Source: Acanthosepion pharaonis
Taxonomy: Eukaryota > Mollusca > Cephalopoda > Sepiida > Sepiidae
Direction: 5' to 3'
Length of the DNA stretch: 64,000 nucleotides
Assembly (NCBI GenBank): GCA_903632075.3
Contig: CAHIKZ030000126.1
Coordinates: 344,501-408,500 of the forward strand
A program made the translations under genes and the position numbers. Shown one piece after another: positions 34,740-48,159 of the stretch. The number at the start of each line of letters is the position of its first letter. Positions within the stretch are counted from its first letter, which is position 1. The notes under the pieces are model-generated. The model ran no database searches, was not told where the DNA came from, and saw only the letters and a list, made by a program, of their open reading frames with translations.

Positions 34740-35594
34740 CATTACAATTAGCTCCCAAAAATGGAAATTAATTCTGACTCAATCTGATAGAATTACCCTG
34801 GCAAATGTGTCAAGAAATGATTTCTTTTGTTTACATTTTAGAATTTCCTTTATACTTAAGCTTTATCCTTTATGGCTTTTTAAAAGTTTCATTATCGACA
34901 CAAGAAATAATTACACACATACGTGCATGTAAGTGGAATCATTAGTTTCTGAAATATAAAAGCTTGGTCCATGTTAAATTCCTGTTGAGAACTGCTTAGA
35001 AATTATCCTTCATATTGCAGAAATGTGAATTTGTATTGATTCTTGGGCATAATAGAATTTTGCTTATCTTACATTATACTGATTTTGTATTCTATTCTCA
35101 ATAATGCTACAGCTACAAGCTAGCCAGATATGATTTTCCATTTATAAGTTTATACATGCAAACTTTCTGACTAAAAGTATTTTTTCACAACTTTCAGCAA
35201 TTAGTTATACTCAAGTCCTATAACATTTAATTAAATTAATGAACCCAGAAATGTTAATATTTTTTTTTATCCTGCACACACACAATGTATATAAATATAC
35301 ATTGTGAGTCTTCAGCTGATAAAATAGATATTAGTGGTCATTCAAGTTTTTTATTTGATTCTTTTTTTGTCTTCGTACTTTTAGTGAGTTTACTACAGCT
35401 GCAAGCCAACTTTCAATTTCCATTTGCCTTTGAAAAGTGAGTTTTTATTTTCTTCTTTCTGCTTCTACACATTTACAAAGAGTCAGAGAGGCAAGAATAA
35501 AATCATATCCTTCCAACTTTGTTGACAAACATAATAAAAAAAGAATTGTTTTTCATGTTGTAGTTCAGTAAGATGACTGAGGAAATTAAATTTA

Positions 35595-35626
<32 letters not shown>

Positions 35627-36360
35627 ATTTGATCAGTATTGTGTGGTGTACCCAACTCTTTAAAAAGAAATGTTTTTGGTTTTGGGATGTTGGTGGAATT
35701 TGTTATATTGAATTGGACTTAACAAAATTAAGATACACTTGTTTGTTTGTTACAAACCACACATTGCAAATCGGTTTCCATGGCAACACAGACCTAAAAA
35801 TAATAACATTAAAAATGTCACACTTTTATCATGTCATTTTTTAAATAATCTTATGTTATTTTTTACTTTTTCATATAAATCTGGCAAGTTTTCAAAACAA
35901 ATTTACTATTAAACAACTTGTTAACAAAATGACTGTTATATTTTTTTTTTTAATTATATTAAACCAGCCTGATGGGATTTCTTAAAATCACTTATAGCAA
36001 TCATAATGATGATGATGATAATAATAATATACTGCATTGACCATGATGAAATTCTTTCTTCCATTCTTATCTCTGACTTTGTATCTCTGTCCATATGAAT
36101 CTGGCCATCTCATACTGTTCATATCTATCCACCTCTCTATCTTTTTATTCTTCATGTAACTGAGCAGATTTAAGCTTTAATTTTTTTTTTCTTTTTGACA
36201 TTTCATAATTTTTCTGACTGAATTTTTAATCTGTTCACAGTGGGTAAACCTAATGAAAATGACAACGCTCTAAGCGGATCAGATAAATGCCTTTATTCAT
36301 TTTAATAGCATTTGGGAATTCATTGTGTTAGACATCCCTATCCCCAAAGCAGGAATCTGT
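34740..36360. other. AT-rich DNA, nothing recognised
   Basis: A T run at about 35590-35622, and a TGA/TAA trinucleotide run at 36007-36030. No gene. Confidence 0.5.
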
Positions 36361-36364
36361 CTAG

Positions 36365-36365
<1 letters not shown>

Positions 36366-36405
<40 letters not shown>

Positions 36406-36430
36406 AAATATATATATATATATATATATA
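36366..36430. repeat. (CA)n...(TA)n microsatellite
   Basis: About 18 CA units, a short AT-rich gap, then about 10 TA units. Confidence 0.95.
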
Positions 36431-36689
36431 ACCCATTTTTCCATTGCTTTGTAACATGCAAAACATATTTTTAGATTTCCTTGCTCATATATGAGAAAAA
36501 TCTGAAATTTAAAGTATGGCTCATCCAAAATGCCAAAACTTAATATTACTCACGATAGAAATAAAGCTATATTCCTAAATATTCTAGGAATCAGGGATAT
36601 TCTAGCCCTGGCCAAAATAATCATTATCTGGCATTTGCCAGCATGTTGTTAATGCTCTAATGTGCAGAATGGAATGACTCAAGTACTTT

Positions 36690-39330
36690 TCTCTGTAGTT
36701 TTTTGGCTATAAGTGTTATGGTCCAATATCCTCGCACCACAGTTATGGTCCAAGGTTAAAACCAAGGAAGAACAACACAAACACAAGAGTAGAATAACAA
36801 AGATATAATCCAACAGAAATATAGTACAAGAAGTTGAAGGTGTTAGTAATGACTGTCCGTCTGGTTTAGAGTGAATATTGTCTCGACTCGTTACACCATT
36901 CATTCATTATACCTCTTGAGAGGTGCAGTATTTATAGTGTCAGGAAGAGTCCATTATCATTATAGGTAAGTTCTCATAACAATAAGTATCTTGTTGTCCA
37001 TTGATGTTACTCCTTCCAGGCAGTATAATGCTTCTCTCATCAGCTAAAATTGGCAGATTAACTCTAGTAGTTCATACTGAGACTTGGGGAATCCCTTCCA
37101 TATGTATTCTACCAAGGACCAACATTCCTAATCCATAGCTGCTGTGTCCATGATCCTATCCCATTTGACTGCCCTTAACTTTGGATCTTGTTCGTAGGTG
37201 GAATTAAATGATGCCTTTATAGCACTGTTGATCATCAGTACTGAATCTTTACTAGTTGTACCATCTTAGCGCTGCAGGGTACCTTGATGTGTATTGAGTT
37301 TACCAGGGAGGTGCTTTTTATGGAACTTGTACATTAATAAACATTCCTTAAGGCTGAATAGTCATGGGTTTTTTATGTTGTTCAGAGCCTTGTCCAAGAA
37401 AATTTTTATTAGAGGCTTGTGGTCCACCATCATTAGTAGCTCTGGACATCCCAACGCAAACATTTGATACAACTCTAATCCATATACTAATACCAGTAAC
37501 TCCCCCTCTACCAGTGCATAGTGTGACTTTCATCACTGGTGAATCTGAATCTGGCTAGAATTAGCTTCCAGTAGCCTTCACTACAAATCAGTCCCGCTTC
37601 AATGGCACAGTTACAGTGCTTCTGGAACAGAATGTAACTTACCCCTATTCTGCTAAAGTCTGTTAGCAGACACATCAACCTATTGACTTTGAATGTCTTC
37701 TCACTGTCCTCAATTTCTCATGGAATCCTATGTTTTAATTCATCGAATATTTGGTCGAGTGTATTGTCCCAGTAGAACTTCCAGTCCTTTGTAGCAACTC
37801 CTGAAAAGGGACCATTATCTTGGTTTGGGAGAATGTATAGGATACTTGGTTCACAAGTTTGAATCAGGTTCTGATATTGGTGATGTTTTTGGGTGTAGGG
37901 AAATGCAGGATTGCTTCCGTCATCCTCTTAGTGAGTTTCATCCTGTCATCTGTTATACGGAAACTGGCAAAATTCACCTCCTTTTCTGCAAAGTGAAATT
38001 TCTCCGGGTTAGAGACAATGCTGTTGTTGCTGCACTGGGTAATATAGTCCATCATGTGTCTAGAACAATTTTCCTTGTGTGTGCTGGCACCATTGAGGCC
38101 TGATTAAATGGAGATGGAGTATGGTGGGTCTCCTTCATTGTAGCAGCATTGAGCTTTTGCAAGTCTACCATATGTCTGGGTTAGCCGTCCTTTTTTGGTG
38201 CAGTCACCATCCTAGAGCACAAAGTTATTGAGCACTGGTTTGATGATACCAGGTGCTCAATATCCTATTTAACCCTTCTTTTCTAGTGATATAGAACTAG
38301 CATTGGGGTGTGGACCACTGTTGGTGTTGTTCCCGGAATGAAGGTGATGTTCAAGGGTTTTCCCTCCATGGTCTCTAGTGGTTGGTGTGGACATAAGTTG
38401 AATGTGCTGGATCCAAAATGCTTCAACATTCATTGCTCCAGTCAGGGTCTATTGCTATCCATAGGAGTAATTGGGGTGTTTGCCAGCTTAGGTGGGAGGG
38501 CCATTCTTCAAGGGCAACCATACAGGGCCTTTCCATTATCACTGCTTGCCATATTCTGCTGTGATGTTGGGGTTGGAAGGTAGTAGACCTAGATCCTTCA
38601 AGGCTGATTTGGATAGGTAAAACCCAGATGTATTCTCTGACACATGGCATGTTTTTCATGAACCAACTCTGATATATGCAAATATTATGCTTTTTATGCA
38701 TAGCTGGTCCTCTTTGATGCCCTGGATTTGGTGACTAGTTTGCACTAGATATTTGTCTAGGCATCTAAGTACTTTCTGTATCTCTGGTCTGCTGGAGCAT
38801 ATCTGTGCCCCAGTGTTAGCTACCGCAGTGGTTTGGTGGGTGTGAAGGCTGGTTTCCCATGGAGGTATACCTGAATTCAGCATGGGCTTTTGCAATCATG
38901 GTTACTTCTATTGTCAAGGATTGTGGTGGATCTGGAGCCCCCCCCCCCTCCATCAGAAATTGCTTCTTTTCTGACATGAGACATGTTTGACTGGCTACAA
39001 AGTCCTTCTCTTTTTTCTTTTAGTGTGATGTTTTCCTTTTGTTGCATAAGCTGCAAATGTTGTTGATACATAGCTGTTTTCATCTCCATGTTACAAAATC
39101 ATCATTTTGAATGTTAGTATATTTTGCAGTTCTAAAACAAAAATCTGCAATGCTATGTAGAGTGCTTGAGTGATGGTTGCATTCTGTCTACTTCTCTATG
39201 CTTCCTGCTAACCTTGCTTATATTTGCATTGTTCACATGTGTGCCATGTCTTGCACATGGCCGGGTTAGTCTATTTCATGAATAGGTTACCAATATTATT
39301 CTTATTAACCTGGCCACCTGTCTTACACTA
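36690..39330 (-). pseudogene. pol: Decayed Ty3-type LTR-element gag-pol remnant
   Basis: Minus strand, from right to left: a cysteine-rich knuckle-like tract near 39210-39290; a protease region with TAVANTGAQICSS (38656-38895), where the catalytic aspartate of DTG reads N; an RT-like region; the segment MMDYITQCSNN...EKFHFAEKEV...FPTPKNIT (37864-38055), typical of RT after the catalytic palm; and an RNase H-like tract with VDHKPLIKIF (about 37400). The stretch with the catalytic YxDD appears deleted between about 38060 and 38100. Stops and shifts abound. A solo LTR sits in its 3' part. Confidence 0.8.
36714..36981 (-). mobile_element. Solo LTR, 268 bp, with TSD ATAAG
   Basis: Ends are TGTTATGGTC...CTCATAACA on the plus strand, so TG...CA in either orientation. 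Perfect 5-bp direct repeats ATAAG flank it (36709-36713 and 36982-36986). On the minus strand there is a TATA-like CTATAAATACTGC about 50 bp from the start, which suggests minus orientation. It may come from the same family as the host pol remnant or from another Ty3 family. Confidence 0.85.
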
Positions 39331-39339
39331 CAATTTGCA

Positions 39340-40470
39340 TACAAGAAATTTACATAGAAAACACAAGAGTTCATTTCATAGCACCCACTAAATATAAGAT
39401 TTATAGTAATAAGTTCTTGTAATCTTTAATATAAAAAATATTGGATTATCACTTTATTCTAAATGGTAAGTTAAAAAGTAATAGAGTACAGTTAATTTGC
39501 GAAGGTCAATATTGACTATTTTGGAGTAAGACTGGTATGTTTTGCTACCATTTGGAAGTAATATTTTCTGTTCTCTTAAATTCTATATTGTTACAAATGA
39601 TTAAACAATGTTTTTCCCCAAGTTTAATGTTCTAACCACTGGCCTATCATCTTAACTAAGTTTGGTTTGTTTGTTCAAATCCTGCTGATAGTGTTACTTA
39701 ATCTCTATTGATTCCAATAGTAATCATAAGATTGTATATCCACAGGTCTGTTTTCTTACATCAGCCATGATATCCTTCACTCTCTTTCTGCTGTTTTGTT
39801 TGTATGCTTCAATGATGACAAACTTATAAAACCTTCAAGGCCACTTTGCAATGAACATAATTTAAATTTGGCTTGCTTCCAAGCAAGTCCTGCTCTTGCC
39901 TGGATGGATGTCAACAAAACCAAAGTGTTAATAATTGGTAAAGTCAGCCAAAGTCTCTTTTTCTTGTTCAGAAAGAGTTGAAAAGACAAGAGAAAATTGT
40001 AAGGCAATATATTTTAGTATTCAGCTTTTTTTTCTGTAAAATCAATTCTATATATTTTTTGTTAAAATAGTTAAGAAAATAATTTGTTAATTGTTAGTAG
40101 TTGATGCAATTACAAAATAAACCAAATGAATGTGTTTGGGCATGATTCCACTGAAGACTGGAATAAAATTCACAAGTTGGTCATAATTTAAAATCTAAAC
40201 AACTTCATTATTGTAGTGTATAATGTTTGATTTATATTGCACATATTCAGACAAGTCAGAGACGTGGCTTGCTTACAAAAGACAGGATATTGGCCACCAA
40301 TCATCTTGTGGCTTACATACCTTACTCTGCTTTATGTAGCTATCAAAACCTGGCTCTCGTACATCAGTCATCTCATTAATTAGTTATAAAATATTCTCTC
40401 ATATATGGAACATCAGTCATCTCATTAATTAGTTATAAAATATTCTCTTTTAATGTTCAGTATATTGAAA
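39340..40470. other. AT-rich DNA, nothing recognised
   Basis: A 36-bp near-perfect tandem duplication (ACATCAGTCATCTCATTAATTAGTTATAAAATATTCTC) occurs at about 40360-40447. No gene. Confidence 0.55.
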
Positions 40471-40479
40471 CATGATTTA

Positions 40480-41570
40480 TTTTTTCAGATGATAGTATAT
40501 TTGAATGATCTTCTAATGATTTGAGTTAAACAATTGAAATTGCCACTTTAAGAATTATTTTAAGGATCAACAGGTTCAGACTTTTAAGTTGAGTTCAGTT
40601 TGGTTGAGAGACATTCTGGTATTTTAAAAATTAGTTGAATAAAATGATTTATTTTGAAATTGATTTAATTTTTTCAGATGATAGTTATTTTTTTTGAATG
40701 ATGAATTAATAAGTTTTGAGTTAAACAATTGAAAAGGCCACTTTAAGAAGAGAGAAAAAATTTATGAGGATGAGGGTGATTATTGAGGTCGAAAGACAAT
40801 TGGAAGAATAGAAGAAACTTAGAAAGAAAGGGAAAAGACATGATATCAAAACGGGCGCTGATTGACCAGATTCGTCAAAGCATTTGGTTGGAGAGACATT
40901 CAATTTGGTTTAGAACAATAGAAATGAAATTTTTAATCAGAGAAAAAGTGTCCATTGGAGGTCAGATTGACCCTGTTAAGAAAAATTCATCAGGAAATTT
41001 TTTGTTTTTTTTTCAAGATCAATAAGATAAAATTTTTTTCTAAAAAAAGGGTTCTTTTGGTGAAGTGTCCCTGAAGTCAAGTCTAATTTGAGACTCAGAC
41101 ATTTTTTTGCAAAAAAAAAAAAGGCAAAATTATTTTGTTTTTTTTTTTCATAGAAGAAAATAGATAAGTGATGTGGGAAAAAAATTACTGGAAATTAAGG
41201 GAAAAAAATGAAAGTTACTAAATCTTTATCTGATGGATTGCCTTCTGTCAAAAGATTAGTAATTTTTTTTTTAAACAGACCCACCCCAGTTTTTTTTCGA
41301 CAAAAATTTTTGAGAAGAGACCATATTTTGGTTGAAACAGGAAACTACCAGCCCAAGCAGGCGAAGAAGAAGAAATACAACTTGAGAAGAAAACTGCGAA
41401 TGATTTTGCTTTAATTATACGTCTTGATTTTAGGTAATTGACATTTTTAAATCTGATTGATTTGAGAACAATTTTGTTTTTTATGGTGGACATTAATTAT
41501 AAAAATACATCAATTTTGTTTGTGTCTGACTTTGTCCATTTTTGCTTCTGTCAGTTTAGGAGATTGCAAT
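40480..41570. repeat. Local repeat unit, copy 1 (with internal duplication)
   Basis: It includes TTTGGTTGAGAGACATTCTG (40600), GTGTCCCTGAAG...GACTCAGACATTTTTTT (41070), CATAGAAGAAAATAGATAAGTGATGTGG (41150) and ATTGCCTTCTGTCAAA (41238). A subunit with TTTTTTCAGATGATAGT and GAGTTAAACAATTGAAA is itself present twice (about 40480-40545 and 40670-40750). Diverged copies follow at about 41640-41970 and 43109-43560. Confidence 0.75.
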
Positions 41571-41639
41571 GCAGTAATATCATAAAATACTTTGACCAAG
41601 GGAGTTGGGCATTCCTAACAAAGGTTCTGCACTATTTGT

Positions 41640-41975
41640 TTAGAATATCATCAGGAAAAAATAAATTTCTAAAAAGTTCTGGGAAGTGTTTAGTTGAGAC
41701 TCAGACATTTTTTTTACCTTATATTCATAGAAGAAAATAGATTGTTTGAAAAAAAAAAGTTGAAATAGTTAAAAATTCTAAATCTTTATTGATCATTGCC
41801 TTCTGTCAAAGATTATAATTTTTGTTTTTAAATTTTTTTTTTTAATTTTTTTTTTAAAATATATTGAGAGAAAATCTTTTTTTTATTTCGTCTTGTTTAC
41901 ATGATTTTTAAATCTAAGTAAATTCAAAATACATCTGTGTCTACTTTGTCCATTTTTGCTTAAGTTTAGGAAAAG
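41640..41975. repeat. Local repeat unit, copy 2
   Basis: Shares ATCAGGAAAAAATAAATTTCTAAAAAGTTCTGG, GAGACTCAGACATTTTTTT, CATAGAAGAAAATAGAT and ATTGCCTTCTGTCAAAGATTA with copies 1 and 3; it lacks the GATAAGTGATGTGG block. Confidence 0.75.
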
Positions 41976-42454
41976 AAAAAAAATACTTTTAGGGGAGCAT
42001 TCCTGATACTATTTTTAGAATATCCTTGAGGAAGTTTATATCATTGATTGTTAAGTTGATAGCTATTCAAACATTGTTTCCTATTTTGGTCTAAAATAAT
42101 TTTTTTTATTTTTTTAACTTTTCATTAAGAAAAGAAAAAAAATAATTATAATTTGTTAGTAATTGCCGAAATTGTGAAATTGGTAGTAATACTGAAATTT
42201 TTTGTTTTGTTTTTTAAATTTTTTTTATTTTAAATATTTTTTATTTATATTTACTTTACCATGATTTAATTTTTGCTGACTTTTTCAAACCCATTTTTCT
42301 TGGTAAATATTGAAAAATATTTGATGTTTTATTCTTGCATGAATTTAAGTTGGACCAAAATGGAGCTGAAGTGACAAAAATTTAAATTCTGTATTTGAAG
42401 GAAATTCTTTTAGTCAATGAACCAGAAGATTTTTGTTTCCTACATTTGTAATGA

Positions 42455-43105
42455 AAACTTCAGATGAAAGACAGAGGGGGAGAGGTCAGACAATATCATC
42501 AATCAATTATGAAAATTTGAAGGCTATGGTTGAAAATGATCCAAAAACCTCAGATAGTATTCTTAACAAACTTACATTGATTGGAACTATTTCAAATGAT
42601 TTGAGTGATTGAGATGAGGGAAGCTTGACTAATTATTGAATAAGGAACAGAAAAAAAAAGAAAACCAGGATGAATAATTTTCATTGGTATGAAATTGATT
42701 CATGTTTGTATTAGATTATTGCTTGTGATGAAAATAGATACTGTATAATAATCAGAAAAGATCTGCAAAATGGCAGGGTATGTATGAGAAGCCAAAACAT
42801 CAATCAAAACTGTTGTCTCGTCATTGAAAATGTTTGATGGAACAGAAGTGATTTAATGCATCATAAAGTGACCAAACAATTCTCATAGACATTTAAATCA
42901 ATTCAAAATTTAAACAGAACTTTATTTAGTAGATAAAAAAGATATTATTTTGTTGTTTGATAATGTTCGCCTTCATTTTGTAAAAATGATGATAGTAAAA
43001 TTAGATCAATTAATAATGGTGAATTTATTATACATTGCTTACTCACTTGACATTCCTCTGATAAATTGTTTTCTTTTTTTGTTTGTTTTTTGAGATCATT
43101 GAGAC
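42455..43105 (+). pseudogene. mariner-type transposase remnant
   Basis: Plus strand: SYENLKAMVENDPKTSDSIL then LIGTISNDLSD (helix-turn-helix region), IIACDENRYCIIIRKDLQNG (compare the VTCDEKW..YDN.....W block with the first catalytic aspartate), and DKKDIILLFDNVRLHFVK (compare HDNARPH). The tail is lost. Many stops and an AT-shifted codon content. It lies between copies 2 and 3 of the local repeat unit. Confidence 0.75.
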
Positions 43106-43108
43106 ATA

Positions 43109-43560
43109 ACTATCAGACTTAGATAAGCAGTTGACTTCAGGTTTGGCTGAGAGACATTCTGTTAAATATTTTTAAAATCCATTAGGTCATTGATAAAATT
43201 CATCAGGAAAAAATAAATTTCTAAAAAGTTCTGGTGAAGTGTCCCTTAGTTGGGACTCAGACATTTTTTTTAAGCTTATATTCATAGAAGAAAATAGATA
43301 AGTGATGTGGGGAAAAAAAAAAAGTACTGGAAATTAAGTTAAAAATGACGTACTAAATCTTTATCTGATCATTGCCTTCTGTCAAAGATTAGTAATTTTT
43401 GTTTTTTAAATTTATTGTTTTTTTATTTTTTGGTGAAATAAGAAATATTGAGAGAAAATCTTTTGCTTTAATTATACGTCTTGTTTACATGATTTTTAAA
43501 TCTGATTGATTTGTAAGGATTGGAGGTGGGGATTCAAAATACATCTGTCTACTTTGCAAC
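43109..43560. repeat. Local repeat unit, copy 3
   Basis: The best-preserved copy of the unit described at 40480-41570, in the same orientation. Confidence 0.75.
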
Positions 43561-43564
43561 TTCC

Positions 43565-45758
43565 TAAATCAGGATTAAATTGAAGAAAACTTCAATGAAT
43601 TTATCAATTCTTTGAAGAATTATTTCATCATCATTGCCATCAGTCCCATGATTTGGTGTGAATATATTTTTTTGAGTAAATTGTCATTTTCATATTGAAA
43701 AATCATATAGAATTAAATTATTCTTTTTATCAATATCAATAAGCCATACTTACTATGGAGAGGCTTTTGTGATTTGGATATTGGGATAGAACTTGAGAAG
43801 TGTGCATTTCAATTATCAAAGAAGGTTGTTCTGCCTTCCTTGAAGGAACCACTAATTTGGAAAGCAGGGAGTTAGAGTAATTGAGCCATCATTTGGATGA
43901 TGACTCTGTTTGAGCATACCTGAAAAGAACATAGTAAACTTATAAAATACTGTAGACATATGGACGAAATTTGCAGGATATTAGTAATTGAATAGTTTCA
44001 TCAGTAATTTATTTATCATTATATGTGAACATATATTCATTGTCATCAATATTTTCTCGTTCATAATGTACTGGCAACTTGATGCTCATCTTTTCTCTTT
44101 CTTTTCTGTAAGTTTTCATCTCTGAACTAAATCTTCATGATTACAGATATCAAACTGTCATTATCTTGTTACCAAACAACCAGGTCCCGACTTGCCCTTT
44201 TGTTTCGAGCACTGATCGCAAATTTTGTTTTATGTTTGCAAAGAAATTACAGGTTAACGAGTCTAACATTTCCAGCTGTACACTGATTAGACAATTGTTC
44301 CTTGTGCAAATTGTTTTGTAAAATAGAATTAAATAAATTAAAAAGTATGGCTCAATTTCTAGCAAGAGTGAAAGGGTGGAGTAAGCCACCAGAGGCCAAG
44401 TTATGATTATGAAATGACTTAATAGAGGTGGGTAGAAATGGAAATGAAAAAGATTATTGTGATTAGGAAGAATGATCTAATCAAGACTCGGGATAATGAA
44501 GCAGACAGCTTAAAAAGTAAAATTCAGATAGAGAAATAAGTCGAACATTTCTTATCACAATAAGAGATTGAAAATCTTATAATTAACTCGTTACATGTAG
44601 GCATTTTTTGCTATGTATATTACTAGCACCTTTTTGTGAAATGGTTTTTTGATTAAAAATCAGCTCGAGTAGAATTGTCGTTTCAAATTTGTGACCATTT
44701 TTTATGTTCTTATCCATCTAAGCATGCAAAATTATTGAGAAATGCTGGTTTAAAATTCTGAGATGCAATATAAAAGAAAAATAAATTACTTTTCTGAATC
44801 TTATTGTTTTTTATTTTAATTGGTATAATGCTCAATCTTCATCAGGTATGAGCTCTTGTATAGCCATTGTTTTTATAAATATTTTCAAACTCCTTTCAAT
44901 CATTTTTTTTTTTTTTTTAATTAGTTAATGGGTTAATGGGATATATTGCTTGTTGTTGAGATTATTCTATTAATATTGAATTTATATTCTACTTATATTA
45001 AAACTATATTAAAGTGGCTTTCTTGCGTGTTGGCCTTGATGTCCTGATAAGTTTCACACTTATGTTATTCAGCTGTCATTTGAAGTTTCCATTTTTTATT
45101 TGATTTTATTTTCTATATTTCTTGAGTCAAGAGAAGTATCGGGTTCATCATTATCCTGTATTTTGTCTGTTTTAACAAAAAATGGAATATAAAATCAAAA
45201 AATATCTTAAAATAAAAAAAATTACTTGGTAGTTTCTGAGATTGCTTTTACCTATATACCAACAAATTGATTCAAATATAGCAAAAAGAAATTGTAGCAC
45301 CCAAAATAGATTTCAATTGAATGAAGATTAAACATATGGGTAATATATTTGGACTTTTCCATAAATGATCACAAATTAATGATAAATATATAAGATAATT
45401 TTTATCTTGATGTGTTTCCTCATTGATCTTGCATTATCAGGAAAAGAATTTGGTTTTACAAGAACAAAACTCTACATTTGTGTGACAAAATGTTATACCC
45501 ATAATGTCTGAATGCATGATTTTTACTTTAATTTTATTTTTATGGAAATTAGTGTAACTAATTAAATTTTTTTAAATGATTTATGTATTTTATATTGTTT
45601 CATTACTAAGTAAAAAAAAAAAAGTTCATGCCTCTTAGAATGCATCTTTTAGTAAATTCATTTTCTATTGAAACAGCATTTCCTAATCAAAATTGTGATC
45701 ACAAATTTTTTGGTAACATACAAATAAATTGAGTATGTTTAATTTTAAGTCCTTTTAT

Positions 45759-45789
<31 letters not shown>

Positions 45790-46190
45790 CAAATCTCAGA
45801 TTGTCTCATCAATGTAATTTTGGGGGCATTGTATTTTACCTAAATTTCTTTCACATTAATTACTCCCAGAATTTGTAGGTGATAAGTTGTACATAGTTTT
45901 TGTGTTTTTATACTTTTTTAGCATGCTTTTCTTTTGGCATTGCAAATGAAATAACTAGGATAGTGGGAATATTAAAGTATTGTCAATGTATTTTCTTTGG
46001 TTAAATATTTGGGTATGTAAATTCTAAGGGCTCTAAAATAAAATCTGGAATTATGATAGGTTTTTATGATTGTTGCAATATGAGTAAAAATTTATCAACT
46101 GATGGTAGATGTTTAAATTTAAGCTGGTGTCATTCTGATTTGACACATTAAGAAAAATTAAAGTGTTGTTTGTTTCTTTTTCATATATGA
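43565..46190. other. AT-rich DNA, nothing recognised
   Basis: A T29 run at about 45761-45789 and other A/T runs. The 79-codon minus frame at 44150-44389 has no known motif. Confidence 0.5.
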
Positions 46191-46199
46191 TTCAATTAT

Positions 46200-46530
46200 A
46201 GGTTTGATATTATTTAGTTTGAAAGAGTATATCAACAGTATTAAGATGCCATTACTATACTGTATATCCTCCTTGGGCATTAACATAAGCTTATACTCTT
46301 GTGTTCATATGATCATACAGAGGACTAATACCATCTTACAATACATTATTTCATACTTCTTGAACCTGTTGAGTCTACAGCAAGAGTTGTAGGTGGGTTA
46401 ACAGAATGAGTTAGGCATTGTTCTCTCATTATCTAATACATGTTCAATGAGAAAGAGGTTTGACAATTGTGCATACCAGGAAATTAGCCAGATATCTTCT
46501 AGAACCTAGCTTTGAATATTCAGTACTTTG
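46200..46530 (-). pseudogene. Tc1-type transposase C-terminal remnant
   Basis: Minus strand gives LIEHVLDNERTMP, matching the PIEHVWD block with the last catalytic residue, then ISPLYDHMNTRV and AYVNAQGGYTV, matching the I..LI.SM..R..A.I.A.GG.T.Y ending of Tc1-family transposases. Stops are present in all frames. Confidence 0.65.
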
Positions 46531-46539
46531 GTCAAAATA

Positions 46540-47690
46540 GCTATCACATTTTGTTGCAATTTTATTTTCTGTTAGTATATATTTGAAAAGGTGCCATAAA
46601 GTTCTTGGTCTGGACCAATTCCCAAAGTCTCACCAAGTATCAGATTTTTTGAAAAGGTTTCTTGGTATGGCTGAGAACTTTTCAGCAACCCCCTCATATA
46701 AATAACTTTTCAAATATGAATTCTATAGTTAATAGATATATTTTTGTATAAACCTGATTGTAAATATTTTTAGTAGAATCAGAATTTGACAGGAATTTTC
46801 ATAAGGTGCTTGATGAAAACGTTTTCTTTTAATATTTATATTATTTTTCTTTTATGTTGTATCATAGATTGAAAAAATCAAAAATTGGATCTTGAATATA
46901 TTTCTTTTGGGACAAAAATGTTAATTCCAACTAAAATTTAATGGTTACTTTTTCTATAATTATAAACTATATTTAGTAGATTATGCTAAGATATTTTGCT
47001 TTCATTCTATAATTTTCAAGTTATTTTCATCATTAAAAATTGACTAGGGATTTTGTTTTCCTTTTTTTTTTCTTTACTCCTTTCAAACTCAAGCAAATTT
47101 GCTGATTTTACATTTTTATTTGTAATTTTGACATAATGCAATAAAATGGAAATTTATGAAGTTTGGTTGTCTTAGTGATGTATATGCAAAGGCTGCAAAT
47201 CAACAATAAAGCAGAAAGCAAAGCAAAAGAGGAATCATTTTGGCTTCTCTTTTTACTTTAAAAAAAATCATGAATCTTAGGGTAACAAAAATCAAGTGGA
47301 TTTATTTGAACTCATGATAGAATAATATAGACATACCATTTTTATATAAAGGATGGATTGGCCATTCAAGTTTTGATGGCTTTCATTTAAAAAAAAACAA
47401 AAACTTTTCTTCACCCAATACAGAGCCCAAAAGCCATTCAAGGTTGAGGGTTGCTAAATAACATAAGAAGTATATATTATGAGGATATGTAGAACAGATA
47501 ATGGTTGACCCTAGATTTGAAGAGTTTATGGTTGTAGTAATTGGGAAAGCATCCTGTCAGGAGTCTCTGTATTTATCAAATACATAATGGTAAGACATTA
47601 GTAGCAATTGTGTCTTCATTGAGCTAATGTCTTGCCATTCTGTAGGAGATATTCTTGCCACAAACTATTATGGTTTCAAAAATAGACATC
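46540..47690. other. AT-rich DNA, nothing recognised
   Basis: No gene or repeat boundary recognised. Confidence 0.5.
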
Positions 47691-47698
47691 TTAAAAGT

Positions 47699-47752
47699 GT
47701 GTGTATGTATGTATGTATGTATGTATGTACACACACACACACACACACACAA
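47699..47752. repeat. (GTAT)n(CA)n microsatellite
   Basis: About seven GTAT units followed by about ten CA units. Confidence 0.95.
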
Positions 47753-48159
47753 ATATATTAAAACAAAGGGGGAGGAAAGGATTACAAAGAAAAATAAAGG
47801 TGAAGTAGTGAATTAAAAAATATAACAAAAAATAGTCTCACTCGTTATTACTCTTCAGACCTTAATTGAGGACAAAGCATATAAATATGTACACAATGAA
47901 TAAAAAAAAAAGTCTGTGTGTGGAGGGTACTATCAGAGAATCAACAATATAAATCACAGACCAGATTACATACTGCTGATTCTCTGGTAGTATTTTCCCC
48001 AAACTTTTTTTTAGTCATTGTGCATATGTTTGTTTGTCTTCAGTTGAGTTTTGAAGAGTGATAATTTTCTTTTTTGTTATATTCTTTAGTGTTTATTACA
48101 CTTTATGATGCATAATTTTTCTTTTCTTATGCTTGCTCATCTTCCCTCTTTTTTAAAAA

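Noticed and set aside
39600..39700. A-box-like and B-box-like words suggesting a tRNA SINE
   Set aside because: The two words lie on opposite strands, so they cannot form one Pol III promoter.
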